A stretch of 37,177 nucleotides of DNA from Clostridiales bacterium PH28_bin88 (GCA_000987045.1 LAKY01000047.1:1-37177), one strand, 5' to 3'. Counted from the stretch's first letter, positions 15,670-24,425 are shown. The notes: generated from the sequence alone by a model not told the origin. Numbers and translations: made by a program.

Positions 15670-15730
15670 GTATTGATAAGACCCCATGCCCAAACATTTA
15701 TACAGGAGGAGGTTAAAGTACAGCAGGTGG

Positions 15731-16156
15731 ATGGGGAATGGCAAGGTGATTGTCTTGACAAGTTTTGTTGAAGACAAACGGGCGGTAGAGGCCATTCGCG
15801 CGGGGGCCATCGGCTTCCAGATGAAGGACATCCGGCCGGCGGACCTGGTGGAGACTATCCGGGGGGCCTACCGCGGCGAACCTCAGTTACATCCCCGGGT
15901 ATCCCAGCTTGTCTTAAAAGAATTGACCGCACGGGCCAGCGATCCCAAACCGGTGGAGGAACTCACCCCCCGGGAGATGGAAGTGCTGAGGATGGTTGCC
16001 AGGGGAATGAATAACCGGGAAATCGCCGATGCCCTCTTCCTGAGCGAAAAGACCGTAAAAACCCACGTCAGCAACATCCTCCACAAACTGGACCTGGCCG
16101 ACCGCACCCAGGCCGCCGTCTACGCCATCCGGGAGAAACTGGTGGAAGTCGAGTAA
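15731..16156 (+). pseudogene. LuxR/NarL-family regulator with a truncated receiver
   Basis: The readable product (141 residues from ATG 15731) begins inside the receiver domain at KVIVLTSFVEDKRAVEAIRAGAIGF, the beta4-alpha5 half. The phosphorylated aspartate and everything before it, about 70 residues, are missing. The DNA-binding half is intact: ELTPREMEVLRMVARGMNNREIADALF and SEKTVKTHVSNILHKLDLADRTQA. An AGGAGGAGG at 15705 lies further than usual from any start, so the front of the gene was probably deleted. It is either a pseudogene or a phosphorylation-independent DNA-binding protein. The HTH reading frame carries no internal stop, so loss is recent or the product is still useful. Confidence 0.65.
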
Positions 16157-16168
16157 TGTAATGGTAAC

Positions 16169-17476
16169 TCATGAGTTGATCAATTTCCCTTTTGCGCGGT
16201 CCTGGAGGTAAAGCCTCCGGCCGTTCTTTTTTAGAGCGTTAAAGGCCTGGCGACCCTCCGTTGCGCACCGGGGGCAGGCGAATTTAGGAATCAAGACAGC
16301 GGTCAGCCGCTCTCCCGTGTCCGCGGAGGAGTGCAGTTCCGTCCAGCCGCCGCACTTTTCGCATACCCTGGTGCGTTCCCGCTGCTCCTCGCGGATGCCG
16401 TCGGTGTCATAGTAGACGCCCCGGCGCCGTTCACTGAACTCCTTCCCTTTTACCTCCTGCCGCCGGGTTTCTTCCCGGTTTTTCCACCGCTCGTATACGG
16501 CCGCGCACAATTTCTTGACATACCCGGTCACTTCCCCGGACTGCCTGAGCAAGGCAGGGTCAAAATCCGGTTCCTTGACGCGGCTGTAGTCCAGGCCGGC
16601 CATGGCCAGCAGGATACCCACGTTGACATAGGGCAGGGCTCCCTCGATGGAGTATCCCCCTTCCAGTACCGCGATGTCCGGGCTCAGGATGTCGTTTAGC
16701 CGGGCATATCCCTGCGCGGAAAACCCCATGTTGGTGAGAGGGTCGGTATAGTGGTTGTCCTGGCCGGCCGAGTTTACAATCAGGTCGGGTTTGAATTCCG
16801 CCAGCACCGGCATCACCAGGTGCTCCAGGGCGTAGAGGAAGCCATCGTCGGAAGTGCCGGGAGGCAGGGGCACGTTCAAGGTGTACCCCAGAGCGTTGGG
16901 GCCGCCTAACTCTTCCGGGAACCCGCTGCCCGGGTACAGGGTGCGACCGTCCTGGTGCAGGGAGATAAACAGGGTGTTGGGATCGTGCCAGTAGATGTCC
17001 TGGGTGCCGTCGCCGTGGTGGCAGTCGGTATCCACGACGGCCACCCGTTTAACCCCGTATTTGTCCCGCAAGTGCTCGATCATCACCGCCTCGATGTTAA
17101 TGGTGCAGAAACCCCTGGAGCCGTGCACCACCCGCATGGCGTGGTGCCCGGGCGGCCGCACGATGGCAAAAGCCTTGTCCACTTCTTTGCTGGCCCAGGC
17201 ATCGCCCAGCGCCATGGCGGAGCCGGCGGCGATGAGGTGAGACTGGGTGACCCGGCTTTCCACGTCGGGCACGCAAATGTGCACCCGGGACACGTCCGCG
17301 TTGGCAGCCAGCGCGGGGCGGTATTCCGTGATCCCCTCAATATCCAGGATCCCCTCTTCCCAAACCTGGTCCTGGGTGTACAAGAGCCGCTCTTCCCGCT
17401 CGGGGTGGGTGGGGCTGATGGCCCAATCAAAGGCAGGGAAGAAGATGATTCCCAGCCGGTTTACCGCCTTTAACAC
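16169..17476 (-). CDS. Histone deacetylase-family (AcuC-like) amidohydrolase with zinc ribbon
   Basis: A 435-residue zinc hydrolase of the arginase/HDAC superfamily, predicted to remove acetyl groups from acetyl-lysine or acetyl-polyamine. The active site is complete: IVRPPGHHA (about 110, tandem His), DTDCHHGDGTQDIYW (about 148, zinc Asp and His), NSAGQDNH (about 235, zinc Asp) and LEGGYS. After the catalytic domain comes a linker rich in charged residues and a C-terminal ribbon with CEKCGG (about 373) and CPRCATEG (about 403), unusual for AcuC proteins. The GTG start overlaps the end of the upstream hydantoinase gene by 7 bases, so translation is coupled. Targets could include acetylated acyl-CoA synthetases or polyamines; this is not resolved. 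Confidence 0.88.
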   Translation of the reverse strand: MLKAVNRLGIIFFPAFDWAISPTHPEREERLLYTQDQVWEEGILDIEGITEYRPALAANADVSRVHICVPDVESRVTQSHLIAAGSAMALGDAWASKEVDKAFAIVRPPGHHAMRVVHGSRGFCTINIEAVMIEHLRDKYGVKRVAVVDTDCHHGDGTQDIYWHDPNTLFISLHQDGRTLYPGSGFPEELGGPNALGYTLNVPLPPGTSDDGFLYALEHLVMPVLAEFKPDLIVNSAGQDNHYTDPLTNMGFSAQGYARLNDILSPDIAVLEGGYSIEGALPYVNVGILLAMAGLDYSRVKEPDFDPALLRQSGEVTGYVKKLCAAVYERWKNREETRRQEVKGKEFSERRRGVYYDTDGIREEQRERTRVCEKCGGWTELHSSADTGERLTAVLIPKFACPRCATEGRQAFNALKKNGRRLYLQDRAKGKLINS

Positions 17477-19149
17477 CTCTCCTCACCTCCCACAGTCAAT
17501 TTCGCCTGCACTCCGGGTTTTACCTGGGCCTTTACCCTGATATCCTTGCCGGCAGTGGAAAAGCCGCGCACCATATTAAAAGACTGCTCCTCCAGGATCT
17601 CCAGCTCCAGCCCCTCCGGGCCGGCGCCCATTCTTACCGCCCGGTGCTTCAAGAGTTCCAGCGCCCTGGTTCGGGCCTGGCCCAGGCTGAATCCCGCCGG
17701 CGCCTTTTCCGTCAATCCCTCCTCGGGTACTGTCAGGATGCCCCTGGCGGTGTCAGCCAGCAGGGTCAGTTCCGCGGTGGTCTTGCTGGCTGCCGCTCCT
17801 ACCGCGTTGGCCACTCCTGAATACGGGGGTACCATCACCGGCAGGCGCAGGCGCTCACCCAGGGCTGGGGCCATCGCCTCCGCCGGGCCGCCGATCACGA
17901 TCACCCGGGTAGGTTGGATGGTACGGCCCATCAGCACCTCCCGTACGGTATATGCCGGCCGGGAGTTAACATCCGTGATGGTTTCTCCGATCCCTTTGGT
18001 AATCAGGTCCACCGTCTCCTGGAACACCCGGCGGGCAGCCGCCGGCGCGTCCAACCCCATTATTTTCCCCAGACCGGCCATTGCGTGCAAGGCCAATTCC
18101 CTGTTTCCCAGGTCCACCATTCCCAGGGCGACCAGCGCGTCCGTGGGGGTAGGGGCGAGGCCGCCCAGCGCCACGGCCGGCCCTTCCCGGTGCGGGCCTA
18201 CCTGCAGCCGGCCGTCTATTACCTGTACCCGGCTGTCACCCCCCACCCCCACCGGCCGGGCAAGTAGGGCCCGCACCAGGGTAGGATAAGAGCCGATGCG
18301 GATTCCCCTGGGTTCCAGGAGGGGTACCCCGTCTGCCAGGAGGGCGATATCGGTGGTGGTTCCCCCAATGTCCAGCACCACCGCGTCGGAGGCGATCGCG
18401 CACAGGGCAAGCACTCCCATGATGCTGGCCGCCGGCCCGGACAGGATGGTCTCTACCGGGCTGGCCAGGGAGGCATCCAGCGTGAGGGTGCCCCCGTCGG
18501 CTTTCAGGATGTGCACCGGTGCGGTCAGCCCTTTTTGGTGGAAAGAGGACCGGACAGCTGCCGCAAATCCGGCGTAAACGTCCGATACCGCCACGTTCAG
18601 GTAGGTGGAATATACCCGGCGGGGGAAATTCAGTCTCCCCGAAAGGGTATGGCCCAGGGTGACCTTCGTGAACCGGTTTGTTAGGTATCGTCCGATTTCC
18701 AATTCGTGATCCGGGTTGCGGGCAGAGAACTTGCCCACCACCCCTACGTGCCGGATCCCCTTCTTTTGGAGTTCCCGGGCAGCCTGTTCCACTTCCCGGT
18801 GGTCCACCGGGGCGGTTTCCCTGCCCCGGTGATCCACTGCTCCTGAAAGAAAGTAGGTGGCCTCGCTACAGGCCAGATGGGAGGGGTCTACACCCGGGCC
18901 GCTTTCCAACAGCATCCCCACCGCTGCCACCTTACCCTCCACGATGGCATTGGTGCAGACAGTGGTACTCAGGTTCACTTGCTTCACCACCCGGGGGGCG
19001 ATCCCCGCCAGCAAACTGTCCAGGGCGGTGTGAATGGGTCTTAATAGGTCTCCTGTTCCCGTGGGTGCTTTAGCCTGCCGGAGTACCCGGTTGTCTTTCA
19101 GTAATACGGCATCCACATGGGTGCCGCCCACGTCCAGCCCGATGATCAC
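17470..19149 (-). CDS. Hydantoinase/oxoprolinase-family (HyuA-like) ATPase
   Basis: A 560-residue protein of the HyuA/acetone carboxylase-beta/oxoprolinase family, with the acetate-kinase/Hsp70-like ATPase fold. Phosphate loops are visible at IIGLDVGGTHVDAVLL (N-terminus) and VVLDIGGTTTDIALL (centre). LSTTVCTNAIVEGKVAAVG and KADGGTLTLDASLASPVETILSGPAAS are strong family signs, and VIVIGGPAEAMAPAL marks the second lobe. GTG 19149 is chosen because AAGGAGGT lies 8 bases ahead; an ORF extension to 19233 has no such site. It is shorter than most HyuA proteins (about 680-700), and no HyuB partner is present. It probably opens a cyclic amide or activates a carbonyl with ATP; the substrate is unknown. 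The HDAC-like gene follows in the same operon. Confidence 0.88.
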   Translation of the reverse strand: MIIGLDVGGTHVDAVLLKDNRVLRQAKAPTGTGDLLRPIHTALDSLLAGIAPRVVKQVNLSTTVCTNAIVEGKVAAVGMLLESGPGVDPSHLACSEATYFLSGAVDHRGRETAPVDHREVEQAARELQKKGIRHVGVVGKFSARNPDHELEIGRYLTNRFTKVTLGHTLSGRLNFPRRVYSTYLNVAVSDVYAGFAAAVRSSFHQKGLTAPVHILKADGGTLTLDASLASPVETILSGPAASIMGVLALCAIASDAVVLDIGGTTTDIALLADGVPLLEPRGIRIGSYPTLVRALLARPVGVGGDSRVQVIDGRLQVGPHREGPAVALGGLAPTPTDALVALGMVDLGNRELALHAMAGLGKIMGLDAPAAARRVFQETVDLITKGIGETITDVNSRPAYTVREVLMGRTIQPTRVIVIGGPAEAMAPALGERLRLPVMVPPYSGVANAVGAAASKTTAELTLLADTARGILTVPEEGLTEKAPAGFSLGQARTRALELLKHRAVRMGAGPEGLELEILEEQSFNMVRGFSTAGKDIRVKAQVKPGVQAKLTVGGEERC

Positions 19150-19473
19150 CCTGGGCACCTCCTTCTGAGTCATGGTGCTAAGCCTGGTCCATTTCCCTGA
19201 CTTAATCCTAAAGTCCCTGGTACCCGGTGTCAAGCATCCTGGTCTTAACCAAGGTCTCTTCGTCCAGGAGCAGGATACCCGGTAAGTTAGGACTTTAGGA
19301 GTACAAACTTCCTCCTACTAGAGACTGAACTCGTGTCAGGCTTTTTTAGTTATCAAGATTACCGCCCTTGCCGCATGCGAAGCCTTTGAAATTGCAGTAC
19401 CATAAAGGATACAGGAAATAAGCAGTCTCCTGCGTGGCAGGTGTTATCCAATATTTGAAAGAAGGGATTAGGG

Positions 19474-19863
19474 GTGATCCGGAGAACGCGCGTCCTGGTG
19501 GTGGACGACCACATCCACACCCGCCAGGGTTTAAAGGCGGTACTGGAACTGACGCCCGACTTTGAGGTGGTGGGCGAGGCGGGGGACGGGTATATGGCCG
19601 TGGAATTGGCCGGGGTACTTAAACCGGACCTGGTACTGATGGATGTCAACATGCCCGGAATCAACGGTTATGAAGCAGCTCTGGAGATGCGGCGCAAGGG
19701 TATTCCCTCACAGGTGGTTTTCCTGGCCAGTTTCAATGGAAGCAGCGGAAAGAAAATTAATATCCCCCCTGCGGAGGTTGTCATAGAGAAAGGCATTTCC
19801 CCCTGGCGGCTGTTGGAGATAATCAGGGAAGCCAGGTCCAATGACGGAGAGGAGGATGCGTAA
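19474..19863 (+). CDS. Stand-alone NarL-type receiver domain
   Basis: A 129-residue single-domain response regulator. VLVVDDHIHTRQGLKAVLE opens a NarL/FixJ-type receiver and LVLMDVNMPGINGYE contains the phosphorylatable Asp. The usual LTA switch is changed to LAS (VVFLASFNGS), and the conserved Lys remains in VVIEKGISP. No DNA-binding domain follows, so it must act by protein contacts or as a phosphate sink. The GTG start follows AAGAAGGGA. It is the first gene of a small unit with two tiny ORFs. It complements, but does not overlap, the HTH-only regulator at 15731. Confidence 0.85.
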   Translation: MIRRTRVLVVDDHIHTRQGLKAVLELTPDFEVVGEAGDGYMAVELAGVLKPDLVLMDVNMPGINGYEAALEMRRKGIPSQVVFLASFNGSSGKKINIPPAEVVIEKGISPWRLLEIIREARSNDGEEDA

Positions 19864-19992
19864 ATGTCTGCCAAAAACCTGAACAGGAACAGGGAGATAC
19901 TGTCCAAGGGTTTATCCCCTCAGCAGAAAGTCAACCTGGAGTTATTGCTCCTCCGCATGTGCCTGCGGAAGCAGACCCGCCGGTTGGCATAA
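19864..19992 (+). CDS. Tiny basic ORF coupled to the receiver gene
   Basis: A 42-residue ORF whose ATG (19864) follows the TAA of the receiver gene with no gap; GGAGAGG lies 8 bases ahead. The peptide is basic, Leu/Arg-rich and probably helical (SPQQKVNLELLLLRMCLRKQ), with one Cys. No family is recognised. The perfect spacing and ribosome binding site argue that it is translated together with the receiver, perhaps as a partner. A hairpin, GTTGGC-ATAA-GCCAAC (19984-19999), spans its stop codon. Confidence 0.55.
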   Translation: MSAKNLNRNREILSKGLSPQQKVNLELLLLRMCLRKQTRRLA

Positions 19993-20041
19993 GCCAACTA
20001 AGTTGAGGCCGGGTGTAAAAATGTGAAGAAGGTGTATTGTC

Positions 20042-20209
20042 ATGAGTCTCATGTACCTGTACGTTCTGGAAAAGGAACGGCAGGCGGTGCAGAAAAGGCT
20101 TGATACACTGGTTTGCCGGGAACGCCCCAGATGCGCCGGGTGCCGGCAACCGGAAAACAGCAACGGTATTTTATTCAGAAACGTGCAAAAGCCGGGCAAA
20201 AGGGTGTAA
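20042..20209 (+). CDS. Small ORF with a CxxC motif
   Basis: A 55-residue ORF starting at ATG 20042, with GAAGAAGGTG seven bases ahead. It begins with a short helical stretch (MYLYVLEKERQAVQKRLDTL) followed by CRERPRCAGC, so three cysteines could help bind a metal. A basic tail ends in PGKRV. No known family. It lies between the receiver unit and the bidirectional terminator, probably on the same transcript. Confidence 0.5.
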   Translation: MSLMYLYVLEKERQAVQKRLDTLVCRERPRCAGCRQPENSNGILFRNVQKPGKRV

Positions 20210-20235
20210 AGAAAATGTGTAATTCGATTCGGATC

Positions 20236-20274
20236 ATAAAAGCGGAGCGGGTTTGTCCCGCTCCGCTTTTATCA
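20236..20274. terminator. Bidirectional intrinsic terminator
   Basis: ATAAAAGCGGAGCGGG (20236-20251) and CCCGCTCCGCTTTTAT (20257-20272) form a perfect 16-bp stem with a TTTGT loop. The A-rich left arm and T-rich right arm allow termination from both sides, for the receiver unit (+) and the small membrane-protein gene (-). Confidence 0.9.
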
Positions 20275-20277
20275 CTT

Positions 20278-20427
20278 TTACCACCAGTACCTACGACCCA
20301 GCCACAATAACGCGGCGAGACTGCAAAGAACCAACTGGAACAACCGCTTCCTGGGCAGGTTAAAGAACTCCGGGACGAAAAATGCCAGTATGATTGCCGC
20401 TACCATCCCACTTGGGCTCCAGTTCAT
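20278..20427 (-). CDS. Small two-helix membrane protein
   Basis: A 49-residue ORF starting at ATG 20427, with GAGGTG about eight bases ahead on the minus strand. It contains two hydrophobic stretches, MVAAIILAFFVPEFF and LFQLVLCSLAALLWLG, separated by a short basic loop (NLPRKR), and ends with RRYWW. No family recognised. It ends right at the shared bidirectional terminator, which supports its being a real convergent gene. Confidence 0.5.
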   Translation of the reverse strand: MNWSPSGMVAAIILAFFVPEFFNLPRKRLFQLVLCSLAALLWLGRRYWW

Positions 20428-20549
20428 TTTCCCGACACCTCGGACGGCTTCAGATTTTTTCAAACAGCAATTCGACGCTGCAACCAAAGCTCCTTCTGCT
20501 TTTTCTAGAAACATTAAAAAATTCCTCAAACCGATTTAACAAAAATCCG

Positions 20550-20579
20550 TTGACACCCTGCATGCATGTTTCCTATAAT
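20550..20579 (+). promoter_or_regulatory. Strong sigma-A promoter of the fad operon
   Basis: TTGACA (20550-20555) and TATAAT (20574-20579), both exact consensus, are 18 bases apart. It should be strong unless repressed; the adjacent palindrome fits that need. Confidence 0.85.
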
Positions 20580-20592
20580 AGGATCAAGAATG

Positions 20593-20610
20593 AGTGAATG
20601 TTCATTCACT
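20593..20610. promoter_or_regulatory. Palindromic operator, TetR/FadR type
   Basis: AGTGAATG-TT-CATTCACT is a perfect palindrome of two 8-bp arms starting 13 bases after the -10, that is, over the transcription start. The TGAATG/CATTCA half-sites resemble those of TetR-family fatty-acid regulators such as Bacillus FadR, which controls fadNAE there. The repressor gene is not in this window. Confidence 0.75.
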
Positions 20611-20676
20611 ATGGAGCAGAATTGAGGAACTATTCCGGCAACAATCGAGACAAAAGTGACAACAGCGGAAGGAGGG

Positions 20677-20733
20677 GTGTGCCTGAACGAAATTGACATA
20701 CATAAACCCGCACAGGACGCTGTAAGTATTTAA
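20677..20733 (+). other. Possible 18-residue upstream ORF
   Basis: GTG 20677 opens an 18-codon frame (MCLNEIDIHKPAQDAVSI) right after AAGGAGGGG, a near-perfect ribosome binding site though very close to the start. It could be a leader peptide in the fad mRNA, or simply the remains of a decayed gene. Confidence 0.25.
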
Positions 20734-20810
20734 CGCGGCTAAACGCGGCCCTGGTTTTGCGGCGGCAATAGGCGCATAGATTGGGGTAATGCATTCAAGG
20801 GGGGTTTAGA

Positions 20811-23234
20811 GTGAGACGGGACATCAGTAAAGCCATGGTGCTTGGGTCAGGGGTGATGGGAAGCACGATTGCCGCCCACCTGGCAAATGTAGGCATTCCC
20901 ACCTACCTCCTGGACATCGTTCCGGGAGAACTGACGGAGGAAGAAAAGTGGAAGGGGTTGACCCTGGAAAACCCGGTGGTGCGAAACCGCCTGGCGGCGC
21001 GGGGTAAGGAAGGCGCCCTGAAAGCCAGGCCGGCGGCTTTTTACGTGCCTGAAAACGCCGACCTGGTGAGCGTGGGCAACTTGGAGGACAACCTGTCCTG
21101 GGCTTCTGAGGTAGACTGGATCATCGAGGTAGTGGTGGAACGGCTCGACGTGAAAAGAGACTTGTTTCAAAAACTGGAGGCGTATCGTCGTCCGGGGACG
21201 ATTGTCAGTTCCAACACCTCCGGGATTTCCATCAATGCCATGGCGGAGGGGAGGTCGGAAGACTTCCGCCGGCACTTTTTAGGCACCCACTTCTTTAATC
21301 CCCCCAGGTACATGAGATTACTGGAGGTGATCCCCGGCCGGGACACCCTCCCCGAGGTGGTGGAGTTCATGATGGGCTTCGGCCACCGGGTGCTGGGTAA
21401 AGGGGTGGTACTGGCCAAGGATACGCCCAATTTTGTGGCCAATCGTATCGGTGTTTACGGTATGGTGGCCACCATCAACGCCATGGTGGAGGACGGGCTG
21501 ACGGTAGAGCAAGTGGACGCCATCACCGGGCCTGCTATGGGACGGCCCAAGAGCGCCACCTACCGCACCGCCGACCTGGTGGGCCTGGATACCTTCATGC
21601 ACGTGGCCCGAAACGTGCGCGACAGCCTAGCCGACCCCGGGGAAAAGCGGGAATTTCTAACCCCGGAGTTCCTGGAGGAGATGCTGAAAAACCGCTGGCT
21701 GGGTGATAAGTCCGGCCAGGGCTTCTACAAGAAGGTCAAGTCTGAGCAGGGGAAAGAGGTACTGTCCCTGGACTACCGCACCCTGGAATACCGGCCGCAG
21801 CAGAAGGCCAAATTCCCGTCCCTGGAGGCGGCCAAGGCGGTGGAAGACCTGCCCAAGCGGCTGAAGGGACTGGTGTATGCCCAAGACCCGGCGGGCAAGT
21901 TTGCCTGGAAGATCATGAAGAAGACCCTGCTGTACTCCGCCGCCCGGGTACCGGAGATTGCCGACGACATCGTCAACATTGACCGGGGCATGAAGTGGGG
22001 CTTCAACTGGGAGTTGGGTCCCTTCGAGGCATGGGACGCCATCGGCGTGGAGGAGTCTGTGGCCCGCATGCGCCAGGAGGGTGAAACCATTCCACCCCTG
22101 GTGGAAAAGTTGCTGGCCAAAGGATACAAGTCTTTCTACCGGAAAGAGGGAGGCAAGACCTGGTATTTCGACCAGGAGAGCGGGGAATATCAAGCCCTTT
22201 CCCATGTTCCTGACGTGATCTTCCTTCCCGACCTGAAAGAACAGCGGCGGGTGGTGAAGAGCAACGCCGGCGCCAGCCTGGTGGACCTGGGCGACGGGGT
22301 GGCCTGCCTGGAGTTCCACTCAAAAAGCAACGCCATCGGCAGCGACATCGTTGAAATGATCCGGTACAGCGTGGAGGAGGTCAGCAAAAACTTTGCCGGG
22401 CTGGTCCTCGGCAACCACGGCAAGAACTTTTCGGTAGGCGCCAACCTGGTGCTGATCCTCCTGGAGGCCCAGGACGATAACTGGGAAGACCTGGATATGA
22501 TGGTGCGGCAGTTCCAGGGTGCTGCCATGGCCCTCAAGCACTGCCCCAAACCCGTGGTGGCAGCGCCTTTCCAGATGGCGCTGGGAGGCGGGTGCGAGAT
22601 GGTGCTGGCCGCTCACCGGGTGCAGGCCAGCGCCGAGACCTACATGGGCCTGGTAGAAGTAGGCGTGGGGCTATTGCCCGCCGGCGGGGGGACCAAGGAG
22701 ATGCTCCTCCGGGCGATGGAGCGCATCCCGTCCCAGCCCGGTTCCCAGGTGCCCCTGAACATCGATCCTACGTCCTTTGTGGCCAGGGCCTTTGAGAACA
22801 TTGCCACCGCCAAGGTGTCCACCAGCGGGCCGGACGCCCAGCGGCTCGGGTACCTGCGGACTACCGACGGGATCACCATCAACCCCGACAGGGTGATTTA
22901 CGAGGCGAAACAGGCGGTACTGGCCATCGCCAGGGAGGGATTCAAGCCCCCGCAGCCAGCCAAGGTACGGGTGCTGGGGCGCCAGGGCTACGCAGGGCTG
23001 GACCTGATGGTCTACACCCTGCACCAGGGCGGGTACATCAGCGATTATGACGCCCACATCGCCAGGAAGATCGCCAGGGTACTAAGCGGTGGGGACGTAT
23101 CCCCGGGTACCGTGGTCACGGAGCAGTATATCCTGGACCTGGAGCGGGAGAACTTCTTGAGCCTGCTGGGCGAACTCAGGACCCAGCAGCGGATCCAGCA
23201 CATGCTGGCGACCGGCAAACCATTGAGGAACTAA
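20811..23234 (+). CDS. fadN: 3-hydroxyacyl-CoA dehydrogenase/enoyl-CoA hydratase (FadN type)
   Basis: An 807-residue fusion enzyme for two beta-oxidation steps: hydration of 2-enoyl-CoA and NAD-dependent oxidation of 3-hydroxyacyl-CoA. The dehydrogenase comes first, as in Bacillus FadN and unlike E. coli FadB. Its Rossmann motif is MVLGSGVMGSTIAAHLA (residues 10-26), SSNTSGISINAMAEG follows, and THFFNPPRYMRLLEV (about 158) carries the catalytic His. A second dehydrogenase-like helical domain lies at about 350-430. The hydratase/crotonase part (about 490-690) has GLVLGNHGKNFSVGANL and QMALGGGCEMVLAAHRV with oxyanion-hole glycines, then TYMGLVEVGVGLLPAGGGTKEM. The GTG start follows GGGGGG. It is the first gene of the fad operon. 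Confidence 0.95.
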   Translation: MRRDISKAMVLGSGVMGSTIAAHLANVGIPTYLLDIVPGELTEEEKWKGLTLENPVVRNRLAARGKEGALKARPAAFYVPENADLVSVGNLEDNLSWASEVDWIIEVVVERLDVKRDLFQKLEAYRRPGTIVSSNTSGISINAMAEGRSEDFRRHFLGTHFFNPPRYMRLLEVIPGRDTLPEVVEFMMGFGHRVLGKGVVLAKDTPNFVANRIGVYGMVATINAMVEDGLTVEQVDAITGPAMGRPKSATYRTADLVGLDTFMHVARNVRDSLADPGEKREFLTPEFLEEMLKNRWLGDKSGQGFYKKVKSEQGKEVLSLDYRTLEYRPQQKAKFPSLEAAKAVEDLPKRLKGLVYAQDPAGKFAWKIMKKTLLYSAARVPEIADDIVNIDRGMKWGFNWELGPFEAWDAIGVEESVARMRQEGETIPPLVEKLLAKGYKSFYRKEGGKTWYFDQESGEYQALSHVPDVIFLPDLKEQRRVVKSNAGASLVDLGDGVACLEFHSKSNAIGSDIVEMIRYSVEEVSKNFAGLVLGNHGKNFSVGANLVLILLEAQDDNWEDLDMMVRQFQGAAMALKHCPKPVVAAPFQMALGGGCEMVLAAHRVQASAETYMGLVEVGVGLLPAGGGTKEMLLRAMERIPSQPGSQVPLNIDPTSFVARAFENIATAKVSTSGPDAQRLGYLRTTDGITINPDRVIYEAKQAVLAIAREGFKPPQPAKVRVLGRQGYAGLDLMVYTLHQGGYISDYDAHIARKIARVLSGGDVSPGTVVTEQYILDLERENFLSLLGELRTQQRIQHMLATGKPLRN

Positions 23235-23246
23235 GGAGGGGTGGAT

Positions 23247-24425
23247 ATGCAAGAGGCGGTTATCGTTGCCGCAGTAAGGACCGCGGTGGGCAAGGCCCCC
23301 AGGGGCGCGCTGAAGGACACCCGCCCGGAGGACATGGCTGCAGCGGTGGTTAAAGAGGTCATCAACCGGGCGCCGGGCTTGGACCCTGCGGAGATCGACG
23401 ACGTGATCATGGGCTGCGCCTTTCCCGAGGGCGAACAGGGTATGAACGTGGGCCGGATGATCGTCCTCCGGGCGGGGCTGCCGGTAAGCGTGCCGGGCCA
23501 GACCATCAACCGTTTCTGCTCCTCCGGGCTGCAGTCCATTGCCCTGGCCGCCCAGGCCATCATGACCGGCATGGCGCGGGTGGTGGTGGCCGGCGGGGTA
23601 GAGAGCATGAGCATGGTCCCGCTGGGGGGCAACAAGCTCACCCCCAACCCCTACCTGATGGAGCACCTGCCGGAATCCTACCTGTCCATGGGCCTTACGG
23701 CGGAAAAGGTGGCGGAGCGCTATAGCGTTACCCGGGAGGACCAGGACCGGTTCGCCCTGGCCAGCCACCAGAAGGCGGCCCGGGCTGTGCGGGAAGGGAC
23801 TTTCAAAGAAGAAATCCTCCCCCTCACCATTACCCGGCATGACTGGCAGGAAGGCAAGGGGGTTATCAAAAAGGAGACGGTATTTGACACAGACGAGGGC
23901 GTACGGCCGGACACCACCCTGGAGGCGCTGGCGGGCCTGAAACCCGCTTTCCACGCCCGGGGCACCGTTACCGCCGGCAACTCCTCCCAGACCAGCGACG
24001 GGGCCGCGGCGGTGGTGGTGATGGCGGCAGACCGGGCCCGGGAGCTGGGTCTTAAGCCCATGGCGGTTTTCCGCTCCTTCGCCGTGGGTGGGGTGGACCC
24101 GGATGTGATGGGTATCGGCCCGGTGGTGGCCATTCCCAAGGCCCTGCAGTTGGCGGGGGTCCACAAGGACGACATCGACCTGGTGGAATTGAACGAGGCC
24201 TTCGCCGCCCAGGCATTGGCGGTGATGCGGCAGCTGGAACTGGACCCGGAAAGGGTCAACGTCCACGGCGGGGCCATCGCCCTGGGGCACCCCCTGGGCT
24301 GCACCGGGGCCAAGCTCACCGTCACCCTGCTGCATGAAATGCGGCGCCGGGCTGCCCGCTACGGCCTGGTCAGCATGTGTATCGGCGGAGGGATGGGAGC
24401 CGCCGGGGTCTTTGAAAGTGTTTAG
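23247..24425 (+). CDS. fadA: Acetyl-CoA acyltransferase (thiolase, FadA)
   Basis: A 392-residue thiolase catalysing CoA-dependent cleavage of 3-ketoacyl-CoA to acetyl-CoA and a shortened acyl-CoA. The nucleophilic cysteine is in [18 protein letters not shown] (about residue 89). The base and second cysteine are in [16 protein letters not shown] (about 346) and [15 protein letters not shown] (about 377). [12 protein letters not shown] is also conserved. ATG 23247 is chosen because AAGGAGGGG ends six bases before it; a GTG at 23241 would overlap the binding site. It follows fadN by 12 bases, so the two are co-transcribed. Biosynthetic acetoacetyl-CoA thiolase activity is possible, but the operon argues for degradation. 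Confidence 0.95.
   Translation: MQEAVIVAAVRTAVGKAPRGALKDTRPEDMAAAVVKEVINRAPGLDPAEIDDVIMGCAFPEGEQGMNVGRMIVLRAGLPVSVPGQTINRFCSSGLQSIALAAQAIMTGMARVVVAGGVESMSMVPLGGNKLTPNPYLMEHLPESYLSMGLTAEKVAERYSVTREDQDRFALASHQKAARAVREGTFKEEILPLTITRHDWQEGKGVIKKETVFDTDEGVRPDTTLEALAGLKPAFHARGTVTAGNSSQTSDGAAAVVVMAADRARELGLKPMAVFRSFAVGGVDPDVMGIGPVVAIPKALQLAGVHKDDIDLVELNEAFAAQALAVMRQLELDPERVNVHGGAIALGHPLGCTGAKLTVTLLHEMRRRAARYGLVSMCIGGGMGAAGVFESV

Larger units (their letters stand above)
20428..20810. other. Divergent control region ahead of fadN
   Basis: This 383-base stretch holds the promoter (20550-20579), the palindromic operator (20593-20610) and a tiny ORF (20677-20733). A GC-rich leader of about 75 bases, containing AACGCGGCTAAACGCGG, then runs up to the fadN ribosome binding site. 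No larger gene is seen. Confidence 0.6.

Noticed and set aside
19340..19470. GCGAAGCC-containing leader ahead of the receiver gene, tested by eye as a c-di-GMP-I riboswitch
   Set aside because: Only the short GCGAAGCC resembles the aptamer core; the other conserved blocks and helices are missing. A covariance-model search (Rfam GEMM) would settle it.
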